Source of the DNA: Phenylobacterium sp.
Lineage (GTDB): Bacteria; Pseudomonadota; Alphaproteobacteria; Caulobacterales; Caulobacteraceae
Direction: 5' to 3'
Assembly (NCBI RefSeq): GCF_013822795.1
Contig: NZ_PNLB01000005.1
Location: forward strand, 141,432-205,431
DNA: 64,000 nt
Below are positions 1-7,175 of this stretch, piece after piece. The position numbers were made by a program, and so were the translations under genes. The notes under the pieces are model-generated. The model saw only the letters and a program-made list of their open reading frames with translations, did no database searches and was not told the origin of the DNA. The stretch's first letter is position 1. Each line of letters opens with the position of its first letter.

Positions 1-999
1 CCGACGATCTACGAGCTGTGCGGGATCACCGCGCCGCGGGAGCTGAACGGCGTGCCACAGAAGCCGGTCGAGGGGATCAGCTTCGCCTTCACGTTCGACG
101 ACGCCAAGGCGGCCAGCCGGCGGCGGACCCAATACTTCGAACTGGCCTGCAACCGCGGGCTCTATCACGACGGCTGGATGGCCTCGTCGCCCTCGTTCAT
201 TCCCTGGGATCCGAACCGCGACGAGAACTGGGACCCCGACAAGGCGGTCTGGGAGCTCTACAAGGTCGACGAGGACTTTTCGCAGGCCAACGACCTGGCC
301 AAGGACAACCCGGTCAAGCTGCGCGAGCTGCAGGACCTCTGGTGGGCGGAGGCCTCGAAGTACAGCGTGCTGCCGATCGACTGGCGCGGCACCATCCGCT
401 TCAACGCCGAGGCGATGGGCCGGCCGAGCATGATCGGCGACCGCACGGCGGCGACCTATTACGAGGGCATGGTCGCGCTGCCGGACGCGGCCTGCCTGCC
501 GATGCTCAACAAGTCGTGGAAGATCACCGCCGAGGTCGAGCTGCCCGACGACGAGGCGCAAGGCATGATCATCACCCAGGGCGGATCGGAGGGCGGCTAC
601 GGGCTCTATCTGCGCGATGGCAAGCCGGTGTTCGTCTACAACTTCCTGGGCGTCGAGCGGCCGACCTTCGCCGCCGACAAGCCGCTGCCGAAGGGCAAGG
701 CGACCATCGTCGTCGACTTCGCCTATGACGGCGGCGGCATGGGCAAGGGCGGCACGATCACCGTCAGCGCCAACGGCGCCAAGGTCGCCGGCGGGCGGCT
801 GGAACGGACCGTGCCGATCCAGTTCTCGATCGGCGAGGGCCTGGACGTCGGCATGGACAACGGTTCGGCCGTCGATTTCACCTACAAGATGCCGTTCAAG
901 TTCACCGGCAAGATCAACAAGGTGACGGTCGATGTCGGGATCGGGGCCAAGGGCGAGGCCGCCAAGGCCAAGCTGGCGGCGGACATGAGCAAGCAGTAG
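1..999 (+). CDS. Arylsulfatase, C-terminal part (5' truncated by window edge)
   Basis: The reading frame is open from base 1 and ends at TAG 997-999, so about 332 C-terminal residues are visible and the start lies outside the window. The segment reads as the end of a type I sulfatase: the start is typical of the post-catalytic region (TIYELCG.TAP..LNGV..KP.EG.S), followed by a line about the sulfatase returning a package of work (WELYKVDEDFSQANDLA) common in arylsulfatases. The rest is a beta-rich C-terminal domain. The formylglycine Cys motif C-x-P-x-R would be upstream and cannot be checked. The expected role is hydrolysis of sulfate esters, probably periplasmic. The assignment rests on family resemblance only; the substrate is unknown. 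Confidence 0.8.
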   Translation, partial: PTIYELCGITAPRELNGVPQKPVEGISFAFTFDDAKAASRRRTQYFELACNRGLYHDGWMASSPSFIPWDPNRDENWDPDKAVWELYKVDEDFSQANDLAKDNPVKLRELQDLWWAEASKYSVLPIDWRGTIRFNAEAMGRPSMIGDRTAATYYEGMVALPDAACLPMLNKSWKITAEVELPDDEAQGMIITQGGSEGGYGLYLRDGKPVFVYNFLGVERPTFAADKPLPKGKATIVVDFAYDGGGMGKGGTITVSANGAKVAGGRLERTVPIQFSIGEGLDVGMDNGSAVDFTYKMPFKFTGKINKVTVDVGIGAKGEAAKAKLAADMSKQ

Positions 1000-1006
1000 C
1001 CGGGCG

Positions 1007-1036
1007 GCCGCGGCGGCCCTCTTGCGCCGCCGCGGC
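1007..1036 (+). terminator. Perfect hairpin after the sulfatase gene
   Basis: An 11-bp perfect stem (1007-1017 pairing with 1026-1036) encloses an 8-base loop and starts 7 bases after the sulfatase stop. No T-run follows, so it is a terminator or 3'-end stabiliser by position only. The next gene has its own Shine-Dalgarno (GGGAGG) 40 bases downstream. Confidence 0.45.
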
Positions 1037-1076
1037 GTCAACCGCTTAGCCTGACTTTCCGCTCTGGGAGGAAGCC

Positions 1077-1940
1077 ATGGCCTATCAGCACATCACCAGT
1101 GACTTGAAGGACGGTGTTCTCGAAGTCGTCCTCAACCGACCCGACAAGCTCAACGCCTATACCGCGATCATGGGCGAGGAACTCGCCGATGCGTTTCGCC
1201 GTGCCGACGCCGACGATGAGGTCCGCGTGGTGCTGGTGACCGGCGCTGGCCGCGCGTTCTGCGCCGGGGCCGACATCTCGGCGGGCGCCGACGCCTTCGA
1301 CACCACCTCGGCGGCCGGGTCGGCGTCATTCGGCGACGTCAGCAAGGGGCCGCGGCAGGGAAGCGGCGGCGGCTTCGTCGAGGCGATCTACGAATGCCGC
1401 AAGCCCTCGATCGCCGCGTTCAACGGCGCGGCGGTGGGGGTGGGACTGACCCTGACCCTGCCGATGGACATCCGCATCGCCGCCGAGGGCGCCCGGTTCG
1501 GCTTCGTGTTCGCGCGGCGCGGCCTGGTGCCGGAGGCGGGCAGCGCCTGGTTCCTGCCGCGGCTGGTGGGTCTGCCGCAGGCGCTGCGCTGGTGCCTGGA
1601 CGGGGCGCTGTTCCCGGCCAGCGAGGCGCTGGCCGGCGGGCTGGTCAGCGAGGTGGTTTCGGCCGAGGAGCTGTTGCCGCGGGCCCGGGCCATCGCCCGC
1701 TCGATCGCCGACAACACCGCGCCGGTGTCGGTGGCCCTGACCCGGCAGATGCTGTGGCGGCTGTCGCAGGCCGATTCCCCCGCCGAGGTGCTGAAGATCG
1801 ACGGGCGGATGGCCATGACCCTGGGGGCCGGCGGCGACGTCAAGGAAGGCGTGGCCGCATTCCTCGAGAAGCGGCCGCCGAACTTCCCGGGCAAGGTCTC
1901 GGCCGACATGCCGCGCGGCTATCCGTGGTGGGGCGAGTAG
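1077..1940 (+). CDS. Enoyl-CoA hydratase/isomerase family protein
   Basis: A 287-residue crotonase-fold protein. The N-terminus (LEVVLNRPDKLNAYT), the oxyanion-hole segment AFCAGADIS at about residues 61-69, and the second helix with GAAVGVGLTLTLPMDIRIA are all typical. PEAGSAWFLPRLVG carries the glutamate that acts as general acid/base in hydratases. The ATG is preceded by GGGAGG at a good distance. The likely role is hydration or isomerisation of an enoyl-CoA in fatty acid, terpenoid or aromatic side-chain breakdown; the exact substrate cannot be told. It lies 54 bases before a TetR gene and may belong to the same catabolic unit as the FAD monooxygenase downstream. Confidence 0.9.
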   Translation: MAYQHITSDLKDGVLEVVLNRPDKLNAYTAIMGEELADAFRRADADDEVRVVLVTGAGRAFCAGADISAGADAFDTTSAAGSASFGDVSKGPRQGSGGGFVEAIYECRKPSIAAFNGAAVGVGLTLTLPMDIRIAAEGARFGFVFARRGLVPEAGSAWFLPRLVGLPQALRWCLDGALFPASEALAGGLVSEVVSAEELLPRARAIARSIADNTAPVSVALTRQMLWRLSQADSPAEVLKIDGRMAMTLGAGGDVKEGVAAFLEKRPPNFPGKVSADMPRGYPWWGE

Positions 1941-1994
1941 GGCGCTCTCGACGGGGCGAGGGTCGCAGGCTAGGCCAGAGGCAGGAGGACTTCC

Positions 1995-2585
1995 TTGCCC
2001 AGCGACACCAGCCCCGCCACGCGCCGGCCCCGGCCCGGCGGCCGCACCGAGCGGCACACCCAGGCGATCTACGACGCGGTGCTGCGGCTGCTGGAGCAGT
2101 CGGGCTACGGCGCGCTGACCTTCAACGACGTGGCCGAGGCGGCCGGGGTCGCGCGTTCTACGCTCTACCGGCGCTGGCCGGGCCGGGCTGAACTGGTGCT
2201 GGACGCCATCGGGGTCTCGCTGACCGAACAGATCGTCGCGCCGGACACCGGATCGCTGCGCGAGGACATGCGCGGCACCCTGCGCCAGATCGGGGCCTAC
2301 ATCTCCACGCCGCTGGGCGTTGCGGCGCTGACCGCCAGCCTGGAGATCGGCACGGGGACCGGCGAGCGGCTGGAGCGCTGGCGCACGCGGCTGTCGGCGT
2401 TTGACGTGATGTTCGACCGGGCGATCGCGCGCGGTGAGATCGCCGAGGATCTGGACCGCGCGGCGGCCTTCGCGATCGCGGCGGGGGCGATCCACTTCCG
2501 GCTGATCTTCACGGGCGAGGCGATCGACGAGGCTTGGGTGGAGCGGGTGATCGCCCTGTGGTCGGGGCTGCTCACTCCAAGCTAA
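1995..2585 (+). CDS. TetR/AcrR family transcriptional regulator
   Basis: A 196-residue one-component repressor. The N-terminal HTH is clear (residues about 20-65: AIYDAVLRLLEQSGYGALTF, then VAEAAGVARSTLYRRWPGR). The rest is the variable ligand-binding helical domain with a C-terminal tail typical of the TetR_C family. The start is TTG at 1995, chosen because AGGAGG lies at 1983-1988. Its stop codon is the first base triplet of a 22-bp palindrome in front of the FAD monooxygenase gene, so this regulator probably controls that gene and itself. The ligand is unknown. Confidence 0.9.
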   Translation: MPSDTSPATRRPRPGGRTERHTQAIYDAVLRLLEQSGYGALTFNDVAEAAGVARSTLYRRWPGRAELVLDAIGVSLTEQIVAPDTGSLREDMRGTLRQIGAYISTPLGVAALTASLEIGTGTGERLERWRTRLSAFDVMFDRAIARGEIAEDLDRAAAFAIAAGAIHFRLIFTGEAIDEAWVERVIALWSGLLTPS

Positions 2586-2604
2586 CGCAACAAGTGTTGC
2601 ATTA
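2583..2604. promoter_or_regulatory. Candidate TetR operator (22-bp palindrome)
   Basis: The sequence TAA-c-GCAACA-AG-TGTTGC-a-TTA reads as two inverted 10-base halves around a 2-bp centre, with only the c/a pair failing to match. It overlaps the tetR stop and lies 55 bases upstream of the monooxygenase ATG, as expected for an operator of the adjacent TetR protein. No binding data are available. Confidence 0.6.
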
Positions 2605-2658
2605 GTGAAAATGCGGCGATAGCCTCGGGGCCAATTGGTCCTTGGGAGGGACGCCGCC

Positions 2659-4311
2659 ATGTCGAACGAACGCGTGATCATCCTGGGCGCGGGCCCGGTC
2701 GGGCTGGGCGCCGCGCTGGAGCTGGCGCGCTTCGGCGTGCGCAGCGTGGTGATCGAGAAGCACGCCGGCACGTCGTTCCATCCGAAGACCCGCAACTTCA
2801 ACACCCGCACCATGGAGATCGCCCGCGGCTGGGGCCGCGGCGTCTATGAGCGGCTGCGCAGCATCGACACGCCGGACGGCTGGAAGAGCCCGATCCGCTT
2901 CCTGGCCTCGGCGGTCGGCGAGGAGTTCGGCAAGATCGAGTCGAAGGGCTTCGAGGGGCCGGGACCGCAGGTCAGCCCGGCGCTGCCGGTGATGTCGTCG
3001 CAGGAGCTGATCGAGGAGATCATGCTGGACGCGGCGCGGGCCAGCGGCCTGGTCGAGGTGCGCTTCCGCACGGAGGCGACGCGGCTGGTGCGCGGAGGCG
3101 GCGAGGGCGACCAGGACGCCGCACTCGAAGTGCGCGACCTGGCGAGCGGCGCGGTCGAGGTGCTGAGCGGCCCGGCGCTGGTGGCCGCCGATGGGGCCGG
3201 CAGTCTGATCCGTGACGAATTGGGCCTGGCGCTGGAGGGCGTGCAGGCGCTGTCGCACCTGGTGAACTGCTACTTCCGGGCCGACATCGAGCCGCACCTG
3301 AACGGTCGCCACGGGGTGCTGCTGTTCGTTTCGAACGCGCAGGCGCGCGGCGTGCTGCAGCCGCTGGACGCGGCGGGCCGGTGGCTGTGCCAGATCAATG
3401 TCGAGGAAAAGGACTGGACGCCGGAGGTGTTCACCGCCGAGCGGGCGCGGGCCTGGGTGCAGGCGGCGGCCGGCGTCGCGGACCTGGACGTCGAGGTGCT
3501 GTCGATCGGGTTCTGGAAGCTGAACGCGACGGTGGTCGAGCGGCTGGTCCAGGGCCGGGTGGTGATGTGCGGCGACGCCGCGCACCAGTTCCCGCCGACC
3601 GGCGGGCTGGGGGTCAACACCGGTCTGCAGGGCATGCACAACGCCATGTGGAAGCTGGCCGCCTTCGTGAACGGCCAGGCCGGCTGGGGCCTGGTCGAGA
3701 CCTATGACGGCGAGCGGCGGTCGGTCGCTCAGCAGATCACCGGCCAGTCGCTGGAGAACTCCAAGAACGTCGGCCGCATCCAGGCTGCGGCGGTGTCGGG
3801 GGGCGAAAGCGGCCTGAGCGCTGAGGACGTGGTGACCACGTCGCGGCGCTACGGCAACCACCTGGGGGTCGAGTTCGGGGCGTTCTACCGCTCCCCGGCG
3901 GTGGTGTCGGACGGGGCGGAGCCGCCGCCGGTCGCCGATCCGTACTCGGATTATGTGCAGACCGCCGCGCCGGGCTGCCGCGCGCCGCACGTCTGGCTGG
4001 GGCAGGCGCAGGCGAAGCTGTCGACCCTGGACCTGCTGGGGCCGGGCTTCACCCTGCTGGCCGCGCCGCAGGGTGAAGCTTGGCGCGGGCAGGCGCTGGC
4101 GGCTGGTGACGCGCTGGGCGTGCAGGTCGACGCCTACCGGATCGGCGCGGCGGGGCTGGCCGACCTCGGCGGGTTCGCGCAGGCCTACGGGATCGGCGAG
4201 GCCGGCGCCGTGCTGGTCCGGCCCGACGGCCACGTGGCCTGGCGCGCGCAGAGCGCACCGGACGACGGCCAGACGTTGGCCGGCGTCCTGACGCAAATTC
4301 TGGCGCGCTAG
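2659..4311 (+). CDS. FAD-dependent aromatic-type monooxygenase
   Basis: A 550-residue flavoprotein of the UbiH/PheA/MhpA hydroxylase group. It shows the Rossmann dinucleotide motif GAGPVGLGAALELARFG at about residues 9-25, and the second FAD motif with GDAAHQFPPTGGLGVNTG at about residue 304, where the GD pair contacts FAD ribityl. A C-terminal thioredoxin-like domain (from about residue 430) is typical of the phenol-hydroxylase subgroup. The start is ATG 2659 because GGGAGGG ends 8 bases before it; an upstream TTG at 2635 has no such support. The expected reaction is NAD(P)H- and O2-dependent hydroxylation of an aromatic or polyketide-like substrate. Its 3' end overlaps the convergent citrate synthase gene by 4 bp. 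Confidence 0.9.
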   Translation: MSNERVIILGAGPVGLGAALELARFGVRSVVIEKHAGTSFHPKTRNFNTRTMEIARGWGRGVYERLRSIDTPDGWKSPIRFLASAVGEEFGKIESKGFEGPGPQVSPALPVMSSQELIEEIMLDAARASGLVEVRFRTEATRLVRGGGEGDQDAALEVRDLASGAVEVLSGPALVAADGAGSLIRDELGLALEGVQALSHLVNCYFRADIEPHLNGRHGVLLFVSNAQARGVLQPLDAAGRWLCQINVEEKDWTPEVFTAERARAWVQAAAGVADLDVEVLSIGFWKLNATVVERLVQGRVVMCGDAAHQFPPTGGLGVNTGLQGMHNAMWKLAAFVNGQAGWGLVETYDGERRSVAQQITGQSLENSKNVGRIQAAAVSGGESGLSAEDVVTTSRRYGNHLGVEFGAFYRSPAVVSDGAEPPPVADPYSDYVQTAAPGCRAPHVWLGQAQAKLSTLDLLGPGFTLLAAPQGEAWRGQALAAGDALGVQVDAYRIGAAGLADLGGFAQAYGIGEAGAVLVRPDGHVAWRAQSAPDDGQTLAGVLTQILAR

Positions 4312-5393
4312 GCCGCCTTCAGCGGGGCCGGGCCGACATAGACCGACTGTGGGCGGATCAGGCGGCCGCCGGCCACCTGTTCGCGGGCGTGGGCGATCCA
4401 GCCGGCGACGCGGCCCATGGCGAAGACGCAGGTGAAGGCGTTGGGCGGGAAGTCGAGGGCCTCGAGCAGCAGGGCGGTGTAGAACTCGACATTGGTGTCC
4501 AGCGGCCGGTTCGGCTTGTGCTCCTTGAGGATCGCCAGGGCCGCGGCCTCGACGGCTTCGGCGAAGGCGATGCGGCCGGGGCGGGCGTTGGAGCCGTCGT
4601 CGAGCCGGCGGACGGCGGCCTTCAGGGCGTCGGCTCGCGGATCGCGCACGCGGTAGACGCGGTGGCCAAAGCCCATCAACCGGTCGCCGCGGGCCAGGGC
4701 CTGTTCGATCCAGGCGCGGGCGTTCTGCGGCTCGCCGATCTCATCCAGCATCTCGATCACCGGACCGGGCGCGCCGCCGTGCAGCGGGCCCTTCAGGGCG
4801 CTGATCCCGCCGAGCACGGCCGAGGTCAGGCCGGCGCGGGTCGAGGCGATCACCCGGGCGGCGAAGGTCGAGGCGTTGAGGCCGTGGTCGCTGACCGTGA
4901 CCAGATAGGTGTCGAGGGCGTCGGACTGGGCCTTAGCCGGGACCTGGCCGGAGATCATCCGCAGGGCGTCGGCGGCGTGGCCGAGCGACGGATCGGGAGC
5001 GACTGGGGCCTGGCCCTGATGGGCGCGGACCACGGCGGCGGTGAACACGGCGGGCGCTGCGATCAGGCGCAGGGCGGTCGCCAGGTCGTCGCCGTCGGCC
5101 AGCCGCGCGGTCAGGGCGCGCATCGCCTCGACCGGGGTGAGGTCGAGCAGGCCCGGATCGAGGGCGGCGACCTCGGAAAACACCTCGGCGCGGGCCGCGC
5201 CCAAGGCCGGGGCGAGGTCGGCCGGCAGATCGTCGAAGAACCCGTCGAACAGGGTGCGGACCAGGTCCTCGAAGCGGGTGGCCCCGGCCAGTTCGTCGAG
5301 GGAGTGGCCGCGGATGATCAGCACGCCGCGCTGGCCGTCGACTTCCGACATCACGGTGTTGGCGGCGACGACGTCTTCAAGACCGTCGGACAT
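4308..5393 (-). CDS. Citrate synthase/methylcitrate synthase family protein
   Basis: A 361-residue citrate-synthase-fold enzyme, expected to condense oxaloacetate with acetyl- or propionyl-CoA. Active-site landmarks are visible: His170 (SDHGLNAS), His205 (GPLHGG), His244 (GFGHRVY) and the citrate-binding Arg in DPR at 251-253. The position of the catalytic Asp (NVD in most enzymes) is NVE here, so Glu303 replaces it. The start is ATG 5393 because GAGGAG precedes it by 8 bases; the frame is open further upstream without such support. It is transcribed divergently from an HTH-citrate synthase fusion with which it shares an AT-rich control region, and it is unlikely to be the main TCA gltA. The substrate is not certain. 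Confidence 0.87.
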   Translation of the reverse strand: MSDGLEDVVAANTVMSEVDGQRGVLIIRGHSLDELAGATRFEDLVRTLFDGFFDDLPADLAPALGAARAEVFSEVAALDPGLLDLTPVEAMRALTARLADGDDLATALRLIAAPAVFTAAVVRAHQGQAPVAPDPSLGHAADALRMISGQVPAKAQSDALDTYLVTVSDHGLNASTFAARVIASTRAGLTSAVLGGISALKGPLHGGAPGPVIEMLDEIGEPQNARAWIEQALARGDRLMGFGHRVYRVRDPRADALKAAVRRLDDGSNARPGRIAFAEAVEAAALAILKEHKPNRPLDTNVEFYTALLLEALDFPPNAFTCVFAMGRVAGWIAHAREQVAGGRLIRPQSVYVGPAPLKAA

Positions 5394-5418
5394 GGAAAGA
5401 ACTCCTCTTGCTTGCCGC

Positions 5419-5447
5419 GATATTTGCCCGCAAGCTGGAGTCGTCAA
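5419..5447 (-). promoter_or_regulatory. Promoter for the minus-strand citrate synthase gene
   Basis: On the minus strand, TTGACG (5447-5442) and AATATC (5424-5419) are separated by exactly 17 bp. Transcription would start near 5412 and give a short leader containing the GAGGAG ribosome-binding site. The -35 box overlaps the inverted-repeat operator. Confidence 0.55.
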
Positions 5448-5466
5448 TCTTGATCAATATAATCAA
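5443..5466. promoter_or_regulatory. Shared AT-rich operator between the two citrate synthase genes
   Basis: This AT-rich patch in a GC-rich region contains interleaved TTGA/TCAA half-sites: TCAA-tc-TTGA, then TTGAT-7 bp-ATCAA at 5450-5466. It overlaps the -35 box of the minus-strand gene and the -10 box of the plus-strand gene. The HTH domain of the plus-strand gene product is the obvious candidate ligand, by inference from position. Confidence 0.5.
5458..5463 (+). promoter_or_regulatory. -10 box TATAAT immediately before the HTH-citrate synthase start
   Basis: A perfect TATAAT ends 6 bases before the ATG at 5470. Transcription would begin at or next to the start codon, giving a leaderless mRNA. 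This agrees with the absence of any Shine-Dalgarno. No good -35 box is visible, which suggests activator dependence or regulation at this site. Confidence 0.45.
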
Positions 5467-5469
5467 CAT

Positions 5470-6645
5470 ATGAGCGCATCGTCCCCCGCCAGACCGCCCG
5501 AATGGATCGTCGCCGACGAGGCGCGCGCCCGGCTGGGGGTGCGGCCGCAGACGCTGTACGCCTATGTCAGCCGCGGGCGGGTGCAGGTGCGGCCCGACCC
5601 GCACGATCCGCGCCGCAGCCTCTATCGGGTCGCCGACATCGCCGCCCTGACCGACCGCAAGGGCCGCAGCCGCAAGGTCGCCGAGGTGGCGGCGGGCGCG
5701 ATCTCGTGGGGCGAGCCGGTGCTGACCTCGGCGATCACCACGATCTCCGGCGGGCGGCTGTTCTATCGCGGACGCGACGCCGCCGAGCTGGCGCAGACCG
5801 AGACGCTGGAGTCGGTGGCGCGGCTGCTGCGCGGCGGCCACGGCGCGGCGCTGAAGCGGACGGACCGGCCGCCGCCGCCGGCCGGCGAGGACATGCGCTC
5901 GCGCGCGTTCCTGGCGCTGGCGGCGCGGGCCGGCCAGGACCTGCCGGCCCGCGGGCGCAATCCGCTGGCGCTGGCGGTCGAGGCCGCGACCTTGCTCGAC
6001 GTGTTGACCGACGCCGTCGCCGGCCAGTTGGGCGGCGGGGCGATCGCCGGGCGGCTGGCGCTGGCCTGGGGCCAGGGACCGGGCGGGCCGGGCGCGGACC
6101 TGATCCGCCGCGCGCTGGTGCTGTTGGCCGATCACGAGCTGAACGCCTCGACCTTTGCCGCCCGGGTGGCGGCCTCGACCGGCGCCTCGCTGGCGGCCTG
6201 CGCGCTGGCCGGGATGGCGGCGCTGTCGGGACCGCGGCACGGCGGGGCGGCGGCGGCGGTGCAGAGCCTGGCGCGCGAGGCCGGCGAGATCGGCGCGCGG
6301 GCGGCGGTGAGCGCGCGGCTGGCCGAGGACCGGCACATCCCCGGCTTCGGGCACAATCTCTACCCCGACGGCGACCCGAGGGCCGCGGCGCTGCTGGAGC
6401 GGTTCGAGCCCGACCCCGAGATGGCCAAGCTGCAGGCGACGATCAGCGCGATGACCGGCCTGGCGCCCAACGTCGACTTCGCGCTGGTGGCGATGTCGCG
6501 GGCGCTGAAGCTGCCGACCGACGCGCCGTTCGCGCTGTTCGCCGTCGCCCGCTGCGCCGGCTGGATCGCCCATGCCATCGAACAAGGCCAGGGCGGCGGC
6601 GTTATCCGCCCGCGGGCCCGCTATGTCGGGGTGGAGGCGGGCTGA
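5470..6645 (+). CDS. Citrate synthase-like protein with N-terminal HTH (MerR-like) domain
   Basis: A 391-residue fusion. Residues about 11-62 form a MerR/excisionase-type helix-turn-helix (ADEARARLGVRPQTLYAYVS, then a wing with YRVADI). Residues about 75-391 form a citrate synthase domain. The catalytic set is complete: His222 (DHELNAS), His257 (GPRHGG), His295 (GFGHNLY), Arg304 (DPR), Asp336 (PNVDF) and the C-terminal IRPRARYVG arginines. The start is the ATG at 5470; the frame is open much further upstream but runs over the divergent gene and its promoter. The protein may be an enzyme, a metabolite-sensing regulator or both. The name is certain at fold level; the function is not established here. 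Confidence 0.85.
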   Translation: MSASSPARPPEWIVADEARARLGVRPQTLYAYVSRGRVQVRPDPHDPRRSLYRVADIAALTDRKGRSRKVAEVAAGAISWGEPVLTSAITTISGGRLFYRGRDAAELAQTETLESVARLLRGGHGAALKRTDRPPPPAGEDMRSRAFLALAARAGQDLPARGRNPLALAVEAATLLDVLTDAVAGQLGGGAIAGRLALAWGQGPGGPGADLIRRALVLLADHELNASTFAARVAASTGASLAACALAGMAALSGPRHGGAAAAVQSLAREAGEIGARAAVSARLAEDRHIPGFGHNLYPDGDPRAAALLERFEPDPEMAKLQATISAMTGLAPNVDFALVAMSRALKLPTDAPFALFAVARCAGWIAHAIEQGQGGGVIRPRARYVGVEAG

Positions 6646-6659
6646 GGCCGGAGAGCGTG

Positions 6660-7091
6660 ATGGAAGCTGGCGTGAGGCGATTGTTCGATCGGTACGAGCG
6701 CTTCTTCATGCGCGCCCTGGGCGGGGATCTCGACGAAAGCGAGGCCGCCGGCCTTTACGCCGCGGAGTTCATCGCCGCGACGCCCGCGGGCGTGATGAGC
6801 GGCAAGAACGACGACGCCTTCGTGGCGGCCATGGCCAAGGGCTACGAACGCTATCGGGCGATCGGGACCAAGGCGATGACGGTCCGGGCGGTGCGGGTGT
6901 CGCCGATCGACGAGGTGCATTGCGTGGCCCATGTCGCCTGGACGGCGACCTATGCCCGGGAGGGGAGGGAGGACGTCGCCATCGACTTCGAGGTCCACTA
7001 TCTGGTCCAGGCGCTGGACGGGGAGCCGAAGGTGTTCGGCTGGGTGTCGGGCGACGAAGAAGCGCTGCTGAAGCAGCATGGGGTGGGGTAG
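6660..7091 (+). CDS. NTF2/SnoaL-like small protein
   Basis: A 143-residue protein starting at ATG 6660, 14 bases after the HTH-citrate synthase stop, so probably co-transcribed. The pattern of an N-terminal helix (VRRLFDRYERFFMRAL), a central strand region and a C-terminal sheet with HYLVQALDGEPKVFGWVSGD fits the NTF2-like fold used by SnoaL and DUF4440 proteins. No catalytic residue set can be named. The link with the citrate synthase pair is positional only. Confidence 0.7.
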   Translation: MEAGVRRLFDRYERFFMRALGGDLDESEAAGLYAAEFIAATPAGVMSGKNDDAFVAAMAKGYERYRAIGTKAMTVRAVRVSPIDEVHCVAHVAWTATYAREGREDVAIDFEVHYLVQALDGEPKVFGWVSGDEEALLKQHGVG

Positions 7092-7175
7092 CTCCAGCGT
7101 CGGATTCAGGCCGCTGACCGATGGCGGGCCCGGCTTGCGGCTGGGACCTTCGCTCCAGGCTGAGGAGCGGTGGAG

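Noticed and set aside
2602-4296. A 564-residue minus-strand frame opposite the FAD monooxygenase
   Set aside because: Composition and lack of motifs mark it as a shadow frame; the plus strand encodes a clear flavoprotein.
5041-5469. An N-terminal extension of the HTH-citrate synthase by 143 residues
   Set aside because: The extension runs over the divergent gene and both promoters, and the HTH domain starts right after ATG 5470.
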